DNA of 35,162 nucleotides from a virus, in the IMG/VR virus record IMGVR_UViG_3300027806_000097, positions 1-35,162 of that record. One strand, 5' to 3'. The notes beneath the pieces were generated by a model that saw nothing but the letters and a program-made list of their open reading frames with translations, was not told the origin of the DNA and did no database searches. Numbering within the stretch: the first letter of the stretch is position 1; each line of letters opens with the position of its first letter. This document shows, piece by piece, positions 19,460-30,100 of the stretch. A program made the translations under genes and the position numbers.

Positions 19460-19873
19460 ATGGACGTATCAGAAGTTCAGGGCGAAGTGCCCCTCAGTGA
19501 TCTCACAGCGAAGTACGTAGGCGTGCGTGACAAGCGCAACGAACTCAAAGCTGAGTATGAGAAGTTAGACAGTGAGCTTTCAACAGAGTTGAAAGAGATA
19601 GAACAGAAGATGCTGGATGTCTGCAAGAAGCTAGATGTCAACAGCATCAACACGAATGCAGGGACGATCATCCGTTCAATCAAAACACGGTATTGGACGA
19701 ATGACTGGGAATCTATGTACCGGTTCATCAAAGATCATGGTGCATTTGCCCTGCTGGAGAGGCGGCTTCATCAATCAAACATGAAGCAGTTTCTTGAAGA
19801 GAACCCAGACACCTTGCCTGAAGGTCTGAATCAGGACAAGGAATACACCGTGGTCGTTAGAAGAGCAAAGTGA
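19460..19873 (+). CDS. Coiled-coil phage protein of unknown function, 137 aa
   Basis: AGGAG (19450-19454) and five-nt spacing fix the ATG at 19460, in preference to the in-frame GTG at 19421 and the ATG inside the palindrome. Residues 15-60 are a heptad-like coiled coil (RDKRNELKAEYEKLDSELST and on), followed by an alpha/beta domain (TRYWTNDWESMYRFIKDHGA). The family is not recognised, but proteins of this shape often precede ssDNA-binding genes in phages. It ends two nt before the next ATG. Confidence 0.72.
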   Translation: MDVSEVQGEVPLSDLTAKYVGVRDKRNELKAEYEKLDSELSTELKEIEQKMLDVCKKLDVNSINTNAGTIIRSIKTRYWTNDWESMYRFIKDHGAFALLERRLHQSNMKQFLEENPDTLPEGLNQDKEYTVVVRRAK

Positions 19874-19874
19874 A

Positions 19875-20759
19875 ATGAGCAACATTCAACTCCTCAACCA
19901 AGAACTCCCCGACTTCCTGCAGCAAGCTGGGGTTAGCGAACTCACCAAGACCCTCGCGGGTAAGACTGGTGCCAAGCGTCTGGTGCCCAAGAACGGCATC
20001 TGGACGAAGATGGTCGGTGGTGAGCCGATGGGCAAGATCAAGGGTGACTTGAATGTCATCATTGTCAACGCCGCACCTCGTGTGGGCCGCATCTTCTACA
20101 TGAAGGCGTGGAGCCCCGATGCCGAGCCGACTGCGCCGGACTGCTTCTCCAACGACGGGCGTACTCCTGACGCACGTGCTGCCAACCCGCAAGCCTCTAG
20201 CTGCGACAACTGCCCCCAGAACATCAAGGGTTCAGGGCAGGGCCAATCCAAGGCATGCCGCTACTCACGGCGACTCGCGGTGATGCTGGAGGATGACTTT
20301 GATACTTCCCTGCAAGGGGAGGTCTATCAGATCAACTTGGCATCCAAGTCCCTCTTCGGTGACGGTGACGGTAACAACGCCCACACGTTTGAGAACTACA
20401 CCAAGTACCTCAGCAACAACGGCAAGAGCGTGGACTACATGGTCACACGCATCAGCTTCAACGAGAACAACGACAACCAGTCAGTTCTGTTCGCTCCGGC
20501 ACGGTACATCAACCGTGGCGAGTTTGAAGTTGCCCAGAAGGTTGCCAATACCGAGCAGGTCAAGGCACTTGTGGTGATGACTCCGTCCCAGGCTGATGGT
20601 GTGGGCAAACAACCGGCGCTAGCGGCTCCTGCAAAGAAGGCTGTGGAAGCCGAGGACGTTCCTGAGCCGACCAAGCGTGCATCCAAAAAGGAAGATGACG
20701 CCCCAGCCCCCAAGAAGAAGCTGGCCGACGTTGTCGCTGCTTGGAGTGACGAGGAATAA
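19875..20759 (+). CDS. Probable ssDNA-binding protein, 294 aa
   Basis: The ATG at 19875 follows the previous stop with a weak AGAAGAG site. The core (residues 30-210) is beta-rich. It contains a Cys cluster SSCDNCPQN...KACRYSR, and the C-terminal 70 residues are Lys/Ala/Pro/Glu-rich and end in acidic AWSDEE. A basic beta core with an acidic C-terminal tail is the layout of phage ssDNA-binding proteins, and the position between helicase and primase agrees. This is inference from composition and context; no OB-fold can be proved by eye. Confidence 0.7.
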   Translation: MSNIQLLNQELPDFLQQAGVSELTKTLAGKTGAKRLVPKNGIWTKMVGGEPMGKIKGDLNVIIVNAAPRVGRIFYMKAWSPDAEPTAPDCFSNDGRTPDARAANPQASSCDNCPQNIKGSGQGQSKACRYSRRLAVMLEDDFDTSLQGEVYQINLASKSLFGDGDGNNAHTFENYTKYLSNNGKSVDYMVTRISFNENNDNQSVLFAPARYINRGEFEVAQKVANTEQVKALVVMTPSQADGVGKQPALAAPAKKAVEAEDVPEPTKRASKKEDDAPAPKKKLADVVAAWSDEE

Positions 20760-20761
20760 GC

Positions 20762-20995
20762 ATGAGCTACGGATACAGCCTGCGGCTGGTTGAGGCCAAC
20801 AAACGGTCAGACAGCCAGTCGTTGGGTGTTGCGCTTGGCAGGCTTTGCATAGCCAAGAATGTGCCCGTGAATGTAGTTGCTGATCAGCTTGGAGTTACCC
20901 GCATGACCGTTTACAACTGGTTCTGGGGTGAGTGTGAGCCTAGCGCAAGCATGACCGAGCGCATCGAAAGCTACATGACTTCCTTGTGCAAGTGA
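20762..20995 (+). CDS. Small helix-turn-helix (XRE-like) protein, 77 aa
   Basis: ATG 20762 lies two nt after the previous stop. The segment LGRLCIAKNVPVNVVADQLG with VTRMTVYNWFWGECEPS is a Cro/C1-type helix-turn-helix; the second helix with TVYNW is the recognition helix. It could be a regulator of phage promoters, including a second candidate reader of the 13-bp palindrome. A TTCG hairpin follows its stop. Confidence 0.78.
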   Translation: MSYGYSLRLVEANKRSDSQSLGVALGRLCIAKNVPVNVVADQLGVTRMTVYNWFWGECEPSASMTERIESYMTSLCK

Positions 20996-21015
20996 CATCA
21001 ATCCGTTAGTGAGTG

Positions 21016-21037
21016 GTACGGGGCTTCGGCCCCGTAC
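21016..21037 (+). terminator. TTCG-tetraloop hairpin between HTH and primase genes
   Basis: GTACGGGGC-TTCG-GCCCCGTAC, a perfect 9-bp stem 20 nt after the stop at 20995. There is no T-run; same architecture as 1044-1063. It is probably an attenuator or mRNA end-stabiliser rather than a strong terminator. Confidence 0.55.
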
Positions 21038-21060
21038 TGCCCTAGCCACCCCAAAAAACA

Positions 21061-23886
21061 ATGACCAGCTTTGATCTGCTTGCAGCGGTGTTGCCCCCGG
21101 AGGGGAGGTACTGCGCATTTGGTAGCGGCAGGTACATAAGCCAGAAGTTCTTCGATGACAGGGAGTCTTTTGACAAGCAGATCGAGTGGCTTGTTGAAAA
21201 CAAGTTCGACGCATATTTTGGCTGCGCCAAGTATGGAGATCAGGACAACCGCACACATCAGAACGCTAGCTTTTTCCGCGCTTTGTGGATGGACATTGAC
21301 TGTGGAGAGGAGAAAGCACAGCCGAACAAAGACGGCAAGATCACCGGCTACGTAGACCAAGCAACTGGACTGCAAGCGGTAATAGGGTTCGTTAAGCAGC
21401 ACAAGCTGCCCAGGCCCATCGTGGTGGACTCAGGCTATGGCCTGCACTTCTACTGGATTCTGAGCGCCACCATCCCACGCAATATGTGGGTGGCCTTGTC
21501 GCACCGACTGCGTGACTTGGCGGTTGAGTCCGGGCTTGTTGTGGACACTTCGGTGTTTGAGCCGTCCAGAGTTCTACGCATCCCTGGTACGTATAACTTC
21601 AAGAATGGACTGAAATGCGATGTTTCAGTCCTTGACAAACAGTACGACACCACTGACTACGATACGTGGAAGGCACTGATCAGTGCCCCTGAGCCAGAAG
21701 AAGATCGGGAGTTCATACCCCGACGCCTGAGCCCCTTGATGGAGTCAATGTTTGAGAACCGGGTCAAGCGGTTCAAGACCATCATGATCAAGTCGGCCAG
21801 CGGAGAAGGCTGCAACCAACTGCTGTACTGCTATCAGCACCAAGATGAAATCAGCTACAACCTGTGGCGCTCGGCACTGTCCATAGCCACACACTGTGTA
21901 GACAGAGAAGCTGCAATCCACAAGATCTCTGAGCGCCACCCCAACTACACGCAGGGTGAGACAGAAGCCAAGGCCGAGGACATCGGTGGCCCACACTTCT
22001 GCACCACGTTTGAGCGAGAGAACCCCAATGGCTGCGATGGGTGCCAGCACAAGGGTAAGTTCAAGTCCCCCATCATGCTCGGCACTGAGATTGCCGACGC
22101 TGAAGACTTTGACGACGGCGATGGGGCAGAAGAAGATGCACCTGCTCGGCCACTATCTCCGATCCCTGAACCGTACTTCAGGTCCAAGAACGGAGCCATT
22201 TACTTCCGTGTCCCAGGCGGGGAAGAAGAGCCGCAGCTCGTATACGAGAACAACATCTACGTAGTCAAGCGCATGCGTGACCCACTTATGGGGGAGGTTG
22301 CGCTGATCAAACTGCACCTGCCGCAGGATGGGGTATCGGAGTTCACGGTGCCGCTGTCGGCACTCGTGGTCAAGGAAAAGCTACGGGAAGAGTTGGCAAA
22401 GCACGGGGTCGCTGCTGGTAACAAGCAGATGGACATGCTCATCAACTACCTCATCCTGTCCGTCAAGAACTTACAGGTAACACACAAGGCTGAAATTATG
22501 AGAACACAATTTGGCTGGACCGACAACGACACGAAGGTCATCATCGGGGACCGAGAAGTAACGATTGAAGGCACGTTCTACAGCCCACCGTCTTCAGCAA
22601 CCAAGACGATTGTGGACAGCATGACCCCCGTGGGGTCGCTGGAGAAGTGGAAGGAAGTCTTCAATCTGTATAAGGCCAAGGGGCTGGAGCCCCATGCGTT
22701 TGCTGCACTCAGTGGGTTTGGCTCACTCTTGCTGAGATTCACCGGTATCAGCGGGGCGATGATCAACTTGATTCACAGTCGGTCAGGCTCGGGCAAGTCC
22801 ACCATCCTGTATGTGGCGAACAGCATCTTTGGGCACCCACGAGAGTTGGCTTCAATTTGGAAGGACACGTTCAATTCCAAGATGCACCGCCTCGGTGTGA
22901 TGAACAACGTGCTCAACACGATTGATGAGATCACGAACACCACCCCGCAGGAGTTCTCCGATCTGGTCTACAGCATCTCGCAGGGGCGTGGCAAGAACCG
23001 CATGAAAGCCTCCACCAACGAGGAGCGGATAAACCTCACAAGCTGGCAGAGCATGACTCTGTGTTCTGCAAACGCTAGCTTCTACGAAAAACTGGGTGCT
23101 CTGAAGGACAGCCCAGACGGTGAGTCAATGCGCTTGCTTGAGTACAGGATTGAACCGACCGACATCATCCCGATGGAGCTTGGCAAGCAGATGTTCGATC
23201 ACCAACTGCTTGAGAACTACGGACACGCTGGGGAAATTTACGCCGAGTGGCTCGTCAAGAACTTGGACGAGGTGAAGAAGACTCTGCGGGCTGTGCAGGC
23301 CAAGATCGACAAGGAGGTCAACTTCAGCAGTCGGGAGCGGTTCTGGTCGGCAGTGGCTGCGTGCAACATCACCGGGGGCCTGATCGCCAAGAGCCTTGGC
23401 TTGCACGACTACGATATGAAGGCCATCTATGACTGGCTGATCAACATGCTCAAGGAGATGCGTGGCGAGATCACCCCTCCACTGCCTGCCATCACTTCAA
23501 CGATTGGTGACTTTTTGAACAGCCACATCCAGAACACTCTGGTGGTCAACGGCATGGCCGATGCACGGACCAATCTGGACGCACTGCCGTCGATGGAACC
23601 CAAGGGCGAGTTGCTTGTACGTTACGAGCCAGATACACACAGGATGTACATAGCGGTCAGTGCATTCCGCAAGTATTGCGTCGAGCGGCAGATCAACTAC
23701 AAGGACCTGATCCAGCAACTGACAGCCAAGAGCATCATGGTCGGCACCATCAACAAGCGCCTGTCAAAGGGCATGAAGGTCATCTCCCCTGCGGTTCGTG
23801 TGTTGGAACTCGATGCTGACAAGGGGGAGTTCTACGGATTCGTGGAAGCCGGCAATGGAGATCGAGACAGTCAAGTACAGGGTTAA
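21061..23886 (+). CDS. Primase-helicase fusion (AEP-type primase plus DUF927-like helicase), 941 aa
   Basis: The N-terminal domain has archaeo-eukaryotic primase (RepB-like) features: metal ligands D78-I-D80 and SGYGLHFYW with H129, then VFEPSRVLRIPGT. A zinc-knuckle-like C314, C325, C328, H330 follows. The C-terminal half carries a P-loop GSGKST (576-581) and Walker B D622-E623 (NTIDEIT), in a DUF927-like helicase context (LIHSRSGSG, FSDLVYSISQGRGKNRM). It should both prime and unwind at the phage replication fork. Only a weak ribosome site (no AGGAG) precedes the ATG at 21061. Confidence 0.85.
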   Translation: MTSFDLLAAVLPPEGRYCAFGSGRYISQKFFDDRESFDKQIEWLVENKFDAYFGCAKYGDQDNRTHQNASFFRALWMDIDCGEEKAQPNKDGKITGYVDQATGLQAVIGFVKQHKLPRPIVVDSGYGLHFYWILSATIPRNMWVALSHRLRDLAVESGLVVDTSVFEPSRVLRIPGTYNFKNGLKCDVSVLDKQYDTTDYDTWKALISAPEPEEDREFIPRRLSPLMESMFENRVKRFKTIMIKSASGEGCNQLLYCYQHQDEISYNLWRSALSIATHCVDREAAIHKISERHPNYTQGETEAKAEDIGGPHFCTTFERENPNGCDGCQHKGKFKSPIMLGTEIADAEDFDDGDGAEEDAPARPLSPIPEPYFRSKNGAIYFRVPGGEEEPQLVYENNIYVVKRMRDPLMGEVALIKLHLPQDGVSEFTVPLSALVVKEKLREELAKHGVAAGNKQMDMLINYLILSVKNLQVTHKAEIMRTQFGWTDNDTKVIIGDREVTIEGTFYSPPSSATKTIVDSMTPVGSLEKWKEVFNLYKAKGLEPHAFAALSGFGSLLLRFTGISGAMINLIHSRSGSGKSTILYVANSIFGHPRELASIWKDTFNSKMHRLGVMNNVLNTIDEITNTTPQEFSDLVYSISQGRGKNRMKASTNEERINLTSWQSMTLCSANASFYEKLGALKDSPDGESMRLLEYRIEPTDIIPMELGKQMFDHQLLENYGHAGEIYAEWLVKNLDEVKKTLRAVQAKIDKEVNFSSRERFWSAVAACNITGGLIAKSLGLHDYDMKAIYDWLINMLKEMRGEITPPLPAITSTIGDFLNSHIQNTLVVNGMADARTNLDALPSMEPKGELLVRYEPDTHRMYIAVSAFRKYCVERQINYKDLIQQLTAKSIMVGTINKRLSKGMKVISPAVRVLELDADKGEFYGFVEAGNGDRDSQVQG

Positions 23887-24049
23887 CTGGGCCAAGTTCA
23901 AGCCCGGTTACTCCTTCTTCATACCCTGCGTCAACTGCACCGAGGCCAAGGAGCAGCTTGTGGAGTTCACCCGCAAGCATGGCATCAGGGTTATCACTAA
24001 GGTAGTGATCGTGGACGGGGTGCGTGGCTTGCGGGTCTGGAGAGACTAG
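23855..24049 (+). CDS. Small phage protein of unknown function, 64 aa
   Basis: ATG 23855 lies inside the end of the primase-helicase gene (32-nt overlap), with a GTGGAAG ribosome-like site upstream. The sequence MEIETVKYRVNWAKFKPGYS with CVNCTEAKEQLVEFTRKHGI and KVVIVDGVRGLRVWR reads like a small alpha/beta protein with a CxxC. It is the last rightward gene before the terminator. Confidence 0.68.
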   Translation: MEIETVKYRVNWAKFKPGYSFFIPCVNCTEAKEQLVEFTRKHGIRVITKVVIVDGVRGLRVWRD

Positions 24050-24116
24050 CTTACACTGGATGGGCAAGAGCTTGGTTGCCTTGCGTTCTCCCTGATGAAG
24101 GCTAGTTACCTTCTTG

Positions 24117-24146
24117 GCCCCCCGGCGCAATCCGGGGGGCTTTTTT
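24117..24146 (+). terminator. Strong Rho-independent terminator between convergent gene blocks
   Basis: GCCCCCCGG, loop CGCAAT, CCGGGGGGC, then six T. It ends the rightward replication block. The T-run overlaps the TAA of the leftward 2036-aa gene. The segment 24050-24116 holds only a small GAAGG/CCTTC inverted repeat. Confidence 0.95.
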
Positions 24147-27100
24147 ACTTGGCGGCTTCGCGCTCAAGCAACTCTCGGGACGGGTCAAGCAGTTCCACCA
24201 GATACGGGTACAGCTTGTCGTCAACCTTGAAGCCACGGTCGGAGGTCATCCGTGCCTTAGCCCGAGCCAGCAACGCCTTGTTGAGCATGTCGGCTTCAAT
24301 GCGTACCGCAGGGTTCTTGGAGTTGAACTCAAGGATCTTCTCCATGACGTTGTCGGCTGCGGTCTCATCGCCCTGCGTAAGCTCGGTGTCGAGTCGGTTG
24401 ATGAGTTTGCCCCGCTCCTGCAGCACTTTCTGCCGCAGTGCCTCAACCTTGAAGTTCATCTCTTGGATCTTGGCAAGCCCTTCGGTTCTGAAACCCAACG
24501 CCTGCATGGCAAGCTGGCCCTTGGTGAACTCTTCTGGGTCACGGATGGGCGCACCGGTTGTAGTGGTTGCGCCTTCTTCAGCATACCGTGCAGCGGTTAC
24601 TGGCTGACGGAACAAGTTAGGCAGCAGCTTTTCAAACCCGCGCATCGTGCGACCAGCTTGGAAGTCGTCAATAGCTGCAGGGAACTGTTTACCTACAAGA
24701 CTACCGAACGGCCCGATGAAGGCCATAGCTGTTTCTATTGCACCTTGGGCATACGTGGCCGACTCCTTCAAGTCAGGAAACCACATATTGTTCATGTTCA
24801 AGCTGCTGGACAGGTCGTAGCCGCTCATAGAGTTGAGCAGGCCAGCTTCAAGGATCTCACCGAGCTTTTTGTCACCGATCTTGAAGTCGCCAAACAGATT
24901 GGGCAGAAACACGGTGCGGAACCAAAGCTCCAGATCACGCTTCTCAAGTGGGTCTTCGTCGTCCTCATCCTTCATGGCGTTGATGATTGACTGCGCCACG
25001 CCAAAGGCAAATGATGCACCAGGGATACCCACGTACCCAGCAAGTGCAAAGGACATACCCAAGGTTCCGAAAAACTGAATACGTGCTTCTTTACGCGCAG
25101 CCGGGTCCATATCCGCAAACATACGGTAAGCATTACGCACCATGTAGGTGGTGACAAATGCCGGGAACGTCTTGAACTGGAGCAGCACTCGACCGGCAGG
25201 ACTGCGCATCACACGTGGGCGGTTCTGAGCAGTGAAGTTACCCAGTGCAGCGTAGGTATCGCTGACCGCTTGCTCGATTGAATCCTCGAAAGACTTACCC
25301 TCATTCCGACTCAGCCGGAACGAAGTCAGGAACATCACCTCTCGGTTGATCCGCTCGGTGTGATGGAAGAGCGCACCCATAGCGTTGGTGGTTGCCTGCC
25401 ATGCACCCGCATACTTGGTCGTCGGAGTTTGTTTGCGGTCCATGAGGTCGTAAGTCATGGTGACTTCCGCCAGCCCACGCTCCGTCATCTCTTCAACCGC
25501 ACGCTTCTCTTCCTCAGTGAGCACCCTGGACTCAGCAATCGTAGGTGCAACAAAGCTGATTGACCCATCTTCGTTCTTCTTGGTGACCCCAAACTCGTTG
25601 AAGAGGAGCATGAATCTGCTCATCTCCTTGACAACCGCTGCTGGGTTGTGCCGAGAAGCAAGAACGGGGAAACCGAATATAGGTAGCGAAGCAAGCTGAG
25701 AGACAGCCGTCTTCACCGAGGTCATGAAGTACAGGAACGCTGACTTGTTCGCAATGTTGGCTGCTTCGTTGAGGAACGGATTCGTGACTTCTGGGTACAC
25801 GTCCATCTCAACGCGCTTCTGCATCTCGCGCACCAGCATCTCCAACTTGTCCTTGTTGGGCATTTCCTCCAAGGAGCCATCAGCACGTTTGATCGACTGC
25901 AGCAACTTCGGCCCATACTGCAGGCGCGACAGTTGGTTTGCCATGTTTACCGACGAGGTGACAAAGTTGCGCAGTGCGTCACCCGAGAAACCGGCAGTGC
26001 CCTTACGATGGATGAACTGCTTGCGGAAACTCTGCTCCGGCATCGTGGTCAGATACAACTGGTAGATCTGATCCTTCAGTGCCTCAAGATCCTTGGTGGC
26101 TCCGGGCTCATCCAAGGTCTCAAAGATCTGCTTGAGCAGCGTACCGTCGTTGTTTTGGATAGAAGCGTTGCGCAGCCCATCGAGGCTGTTGCCCTTCTCA
26201 ACATCCGGTGTCTTACCTTCAGCACTCCACTCACGCCGTCTGTGCTTCAGGAACATCTCCCGCTGATACGGGCTCTCAAACATATAGAACTCTGAGCCCT
26301 TGCCCTTACCAACGCGCAGCCAGTAATCCCCATAGCGCATCAGAGGGAAGTACGGCTCAATCTTGCTGCCGGATTCGTAGAGCTTCTTGATGTCAGCCAT
26401 CAAGCGCCCCTTGGCGGTATCAGGGTCACTGATATCACCGGGGATGTTCATCTCTGCAATCCGCTTGTCAAGCAGTGCCCGGTACAGGTCGTACTGCGCC
26501 TTGTAGAAATCCCGTACTTGCTCGTAGACCTTTTTTGCCTGTGGACTCAAGTCATTCCACATATTGTTGAGCACGGGGTCCTTGGTGCTCTTGGTCGGGT
26601 CAATCTGCCGATCCGTGGAGTAGTGCATCACATCCGCAAGGGCTGTGATCTCGTTTTCTTTACCCTTCAGCTTCCCAACAATACCCGGCTGGAGCTTCAG
26701 CCAGTCTTGGCTTATCTCGGACGCAGAGATCATGATGTTGTTGCGCATTGCGCTCATGTCCTGCACGCCACGCCATGTCTCAGCCAAGCCCTTGATACCT
26801 AGCTTCTCACCCCACTCTGCAATGATGTTGGTCTGCAGTGCTGGCAATAGTGCCCGCAAGTTGGCAATCTTCAGTGTCTCAGCAGTAGCGCCAAGCGCAT
26901 CCATCAGCAGCTTGGGGTCACGCAGGGTAGTCAGTACGCCGATGCCATCCACAAACTCCTGAGCAGTCCTGCTGCGCACAATCTTGCGCTCGGTAGCGGA
27001 CATCTTTTTCTTGCGCTCAGCACTAACCTTCTGTGCCCCAGCCTCGGCCTTCTGTGCATCCTTCTGCTCTGTCTTTTCCAAGAACTTTAGATCACCAGCA

Positions 27101-30100
27101 ACCTTGGCCTTGAGCAGCTTGTCCGTGACGTTGACCAGATTGGTCATTGCTGTGTGCTGGTCTTCGCCAATACCGAAGAAGTCACGGATGGCGTCAACGA
27201 ACCGGCTGAAGAAAGTCTCAGCCGCAGGAGCATCCTCAATGTTGTTCAGGAAGTTCTGGATGTCTGGATCAGACATACCGTAAGCCAAGAACTCACGGAC
27301 GTCACCAAACACTTCGCCATCTGTGGCTTCGTAGATAGCAGCAACACCCTCGGGCACAGCACCCCTGCGGTTCAACCGCAAGAATTCATCCTGCGCCACA
27401 CGCATGATCCGACGCAGTTCTAGGGTTGCTTTGGTGACTTGCGTGTCTTGGGAGAACCCTTGCTTGTCAGCCTTGAGGCCAAGGTACAGCTTCTGCACTG
27501 TAGCGGCGTGCAGGATCTCATGCAGGACGGTGACGTTGTTGACCCCTTGGTCGGCACCGAAGCTCTCACCTCGGACATACACAGTACGGGCACCCGTGGC
27601 GTCATCACGCACGAACAGACCACGTGCACGATCCCATGCCTTGGCAGCTTCGCCCTTGCTCAGCCCTTCAGGTGTTGGATCACCCTTCTCTACAACTACG
27701 AACTTGACGCCCATCGTGGATGTGCGCAGTCGGTTAGCTAGGAACTTTTGGAACGCTGAGCCGGTCTTGGCGATGTGTGAGAGCGCCTGTGTCGCGTTAG
27801 TGAATCCACGGAATGCGGAGTCGGCTTTGGCGGGCGCAGCAGATTCACCAATTTGTGAAGACTGAATCTTGCCTTTGTTTTTCTGGCGCAGGCGGTAGCC
27901 TGCTTCAATGTCAGCACGTTCCTTGGGCGTGATCGCTGGGTTCTTCAGCAGTTCAGTAGCACGTGCCCCCGGAGTGTTGCGGTTGGCCCTGGAGAAGTCA
28001 TACAGGTCACGGATGGCCTTGACCTTCTCGCGCTGCTTGTCGGCCCTAGCGTCGGCCAGCGACTGCTCATCACCAAACTGAGTCTCATCCAGTGGCTTGA
28101 GAGCTTCATCCAAAGCCCTGCCGAGTTGCTCAACTTCCCGTGCTGCAGCGTTGGCTTGCTTACGTTGCTCAGCCCGACGCTCGTCGCTTGCTGCCTTTTG
28201 CTCAGGTGCAAGTGGCTTACGCCCACGCTTGGTGGGTGGGGTGGTGGGTACTGCAGGTGCTGCGGGCGGAGGGGTGCGATTGACAACACTCTGTGCATCC
28301 GCTTCAGTGATATTGCGAGTTCTAGCTACCTCAGCAACCTGACTCTTAATCCTATCTGCCTCAGCACCAAATTCCTTGAGTGCACTTTCAACTACAAATG
28401 GGTCAGTGACTCCTTGCTCCCGCAGCGTATCCGCAAAGTTCTCGCGGTATGAGTCAAACGCATCATCCAAGCCACTGTAGTCGTTGCGTTGGTCAAGCGC
28501 CGTGCGTGCATGATGGCGAGCATCTTTTTTGGCAGCATCAACTTTTTGCTGGAATGCAGCTTCCTTGGCTATATCTTGCGCTTCTGCTTCATCCGCTTCT
28601 TTGGTGAGGCGTTGTACTTTTTGCTCCGGTGTTTCAGTTACTGCACTCGGCTGCCCTGCTGCTCCTGCATCAGGCCGTCCAGCATCCGGCTCAGTAGGAA
28701 CCACTCCACCTGCTGGAGGCTCTCCAACTCCTGGGGCGGGGGCTCCTGCACTGGGCTCGCCAGCCACTTGAACGCCTTCTCCAACTGCTGGTTCGATAGG
28801 TGCTGCAACACTTGGCGCTCCTTCTTGATCCTTCTGGGCAATCTCATCTGCTTGTGCCTCAGCTTGTGCCTGCTCCATCGCACGGATGGCAGCGTCCTGC
28901 GGGGGCACTCCCGCATCAATGTATTCCTGAGTAAGCTCGACTACACGCTTTTGGAAATCTTCCGGCACACCTTCTTCAGGTGCTGCGGGTTGTTGGGCCT
29001 CTGGTGCCGCTGGCGCTTCCGGTTGTTGAGCCTTGGCAGCCTGCTCTGCAAGAGTTTGTCGAGCCAGCATGTCCGCGTTCTCAGCAGACATCCGCATACC
29101 ACGGTACTTGTTAAACAGTTCTTGGTAGCCAGCGGGCTTTGCTTCCGGCGCAGGTGGAGCGGGGGGTGTAGGTTGCTGAGGTGGCTGAGCACCCAGTGTT
29201 GGCTCGACGCGCTCGGCTGGGGCTTGGGGTTGTTGTGTGAGTGGAGCGGCTTCAGCCGTGCCAGGGGTTTGCAGGGCACCAGACAATGCACCCATACCGA
29301 GGCCACCCACAGCAGCCATACCAGCGGTTTCACCCAAGCCACGGGTCAGCGGTGTCTCAGGAGCTACTTCACGCAGGGCTAGGTTGGCACCAAACTTACC
29401 ACCAACTTCTTCAGCGGGCTCACTTACAAAACCTTCGCCAATACCACCCTTGACGGCACCCATGAGGCGTCCGCCCTTGCCGGGAACACCAGCCATAGCA
29501 CGCTCAATAGCGCTACCACCGGGCAGAGAATTGGCAAGTATGGAGATGACCGCAGCCGACGCGCCAGACGCACGTGCAAGATTGATGGCTTTAGCCTTGG
29601 CTTCATCAGGAGACGCCCCCTGTTTGATGAGCGTCTTGTAGATTTCTCCGTAGGACTCAGCACCTACATCAGCACCTTGCTGAACTGCGCCGACACCCTT
29701 GGCAGCACCAACAGCAGCCGTTGCTTGCGCAGCAGGACCCAGCCCAGCCAGTCCAGTAGCTGCCTTTACACCACGCGCAGCAGCAAGTCCAGGGATAAGC
29801 TGCGGGATGTTTTCTCCCAGGAAGCTAGTGAGCAGAGCCGGATCAGTGATGGTCTCACCAAACGCAGTCTTTGCAGCAGCAAGCTGCCCTTGCTTCTCAG
29901 CTTCTTGGATCTTGGCTTTGCGCTCGGCTTCACGCGCAAGCAAGCCTTCGGACTTCTTGGCCTTCCAGTAATCCTCTACCGACTGCCCAAAGCCAAGCGC
30001 CCCCGTGGGGCTGAAGTCACCTGTAGCCAGCCCGTACAACTGCCCAGGCAACTTGATGAGAGAACCAATACCACCGGCTGCACTAACCAGTGGATCAGTA

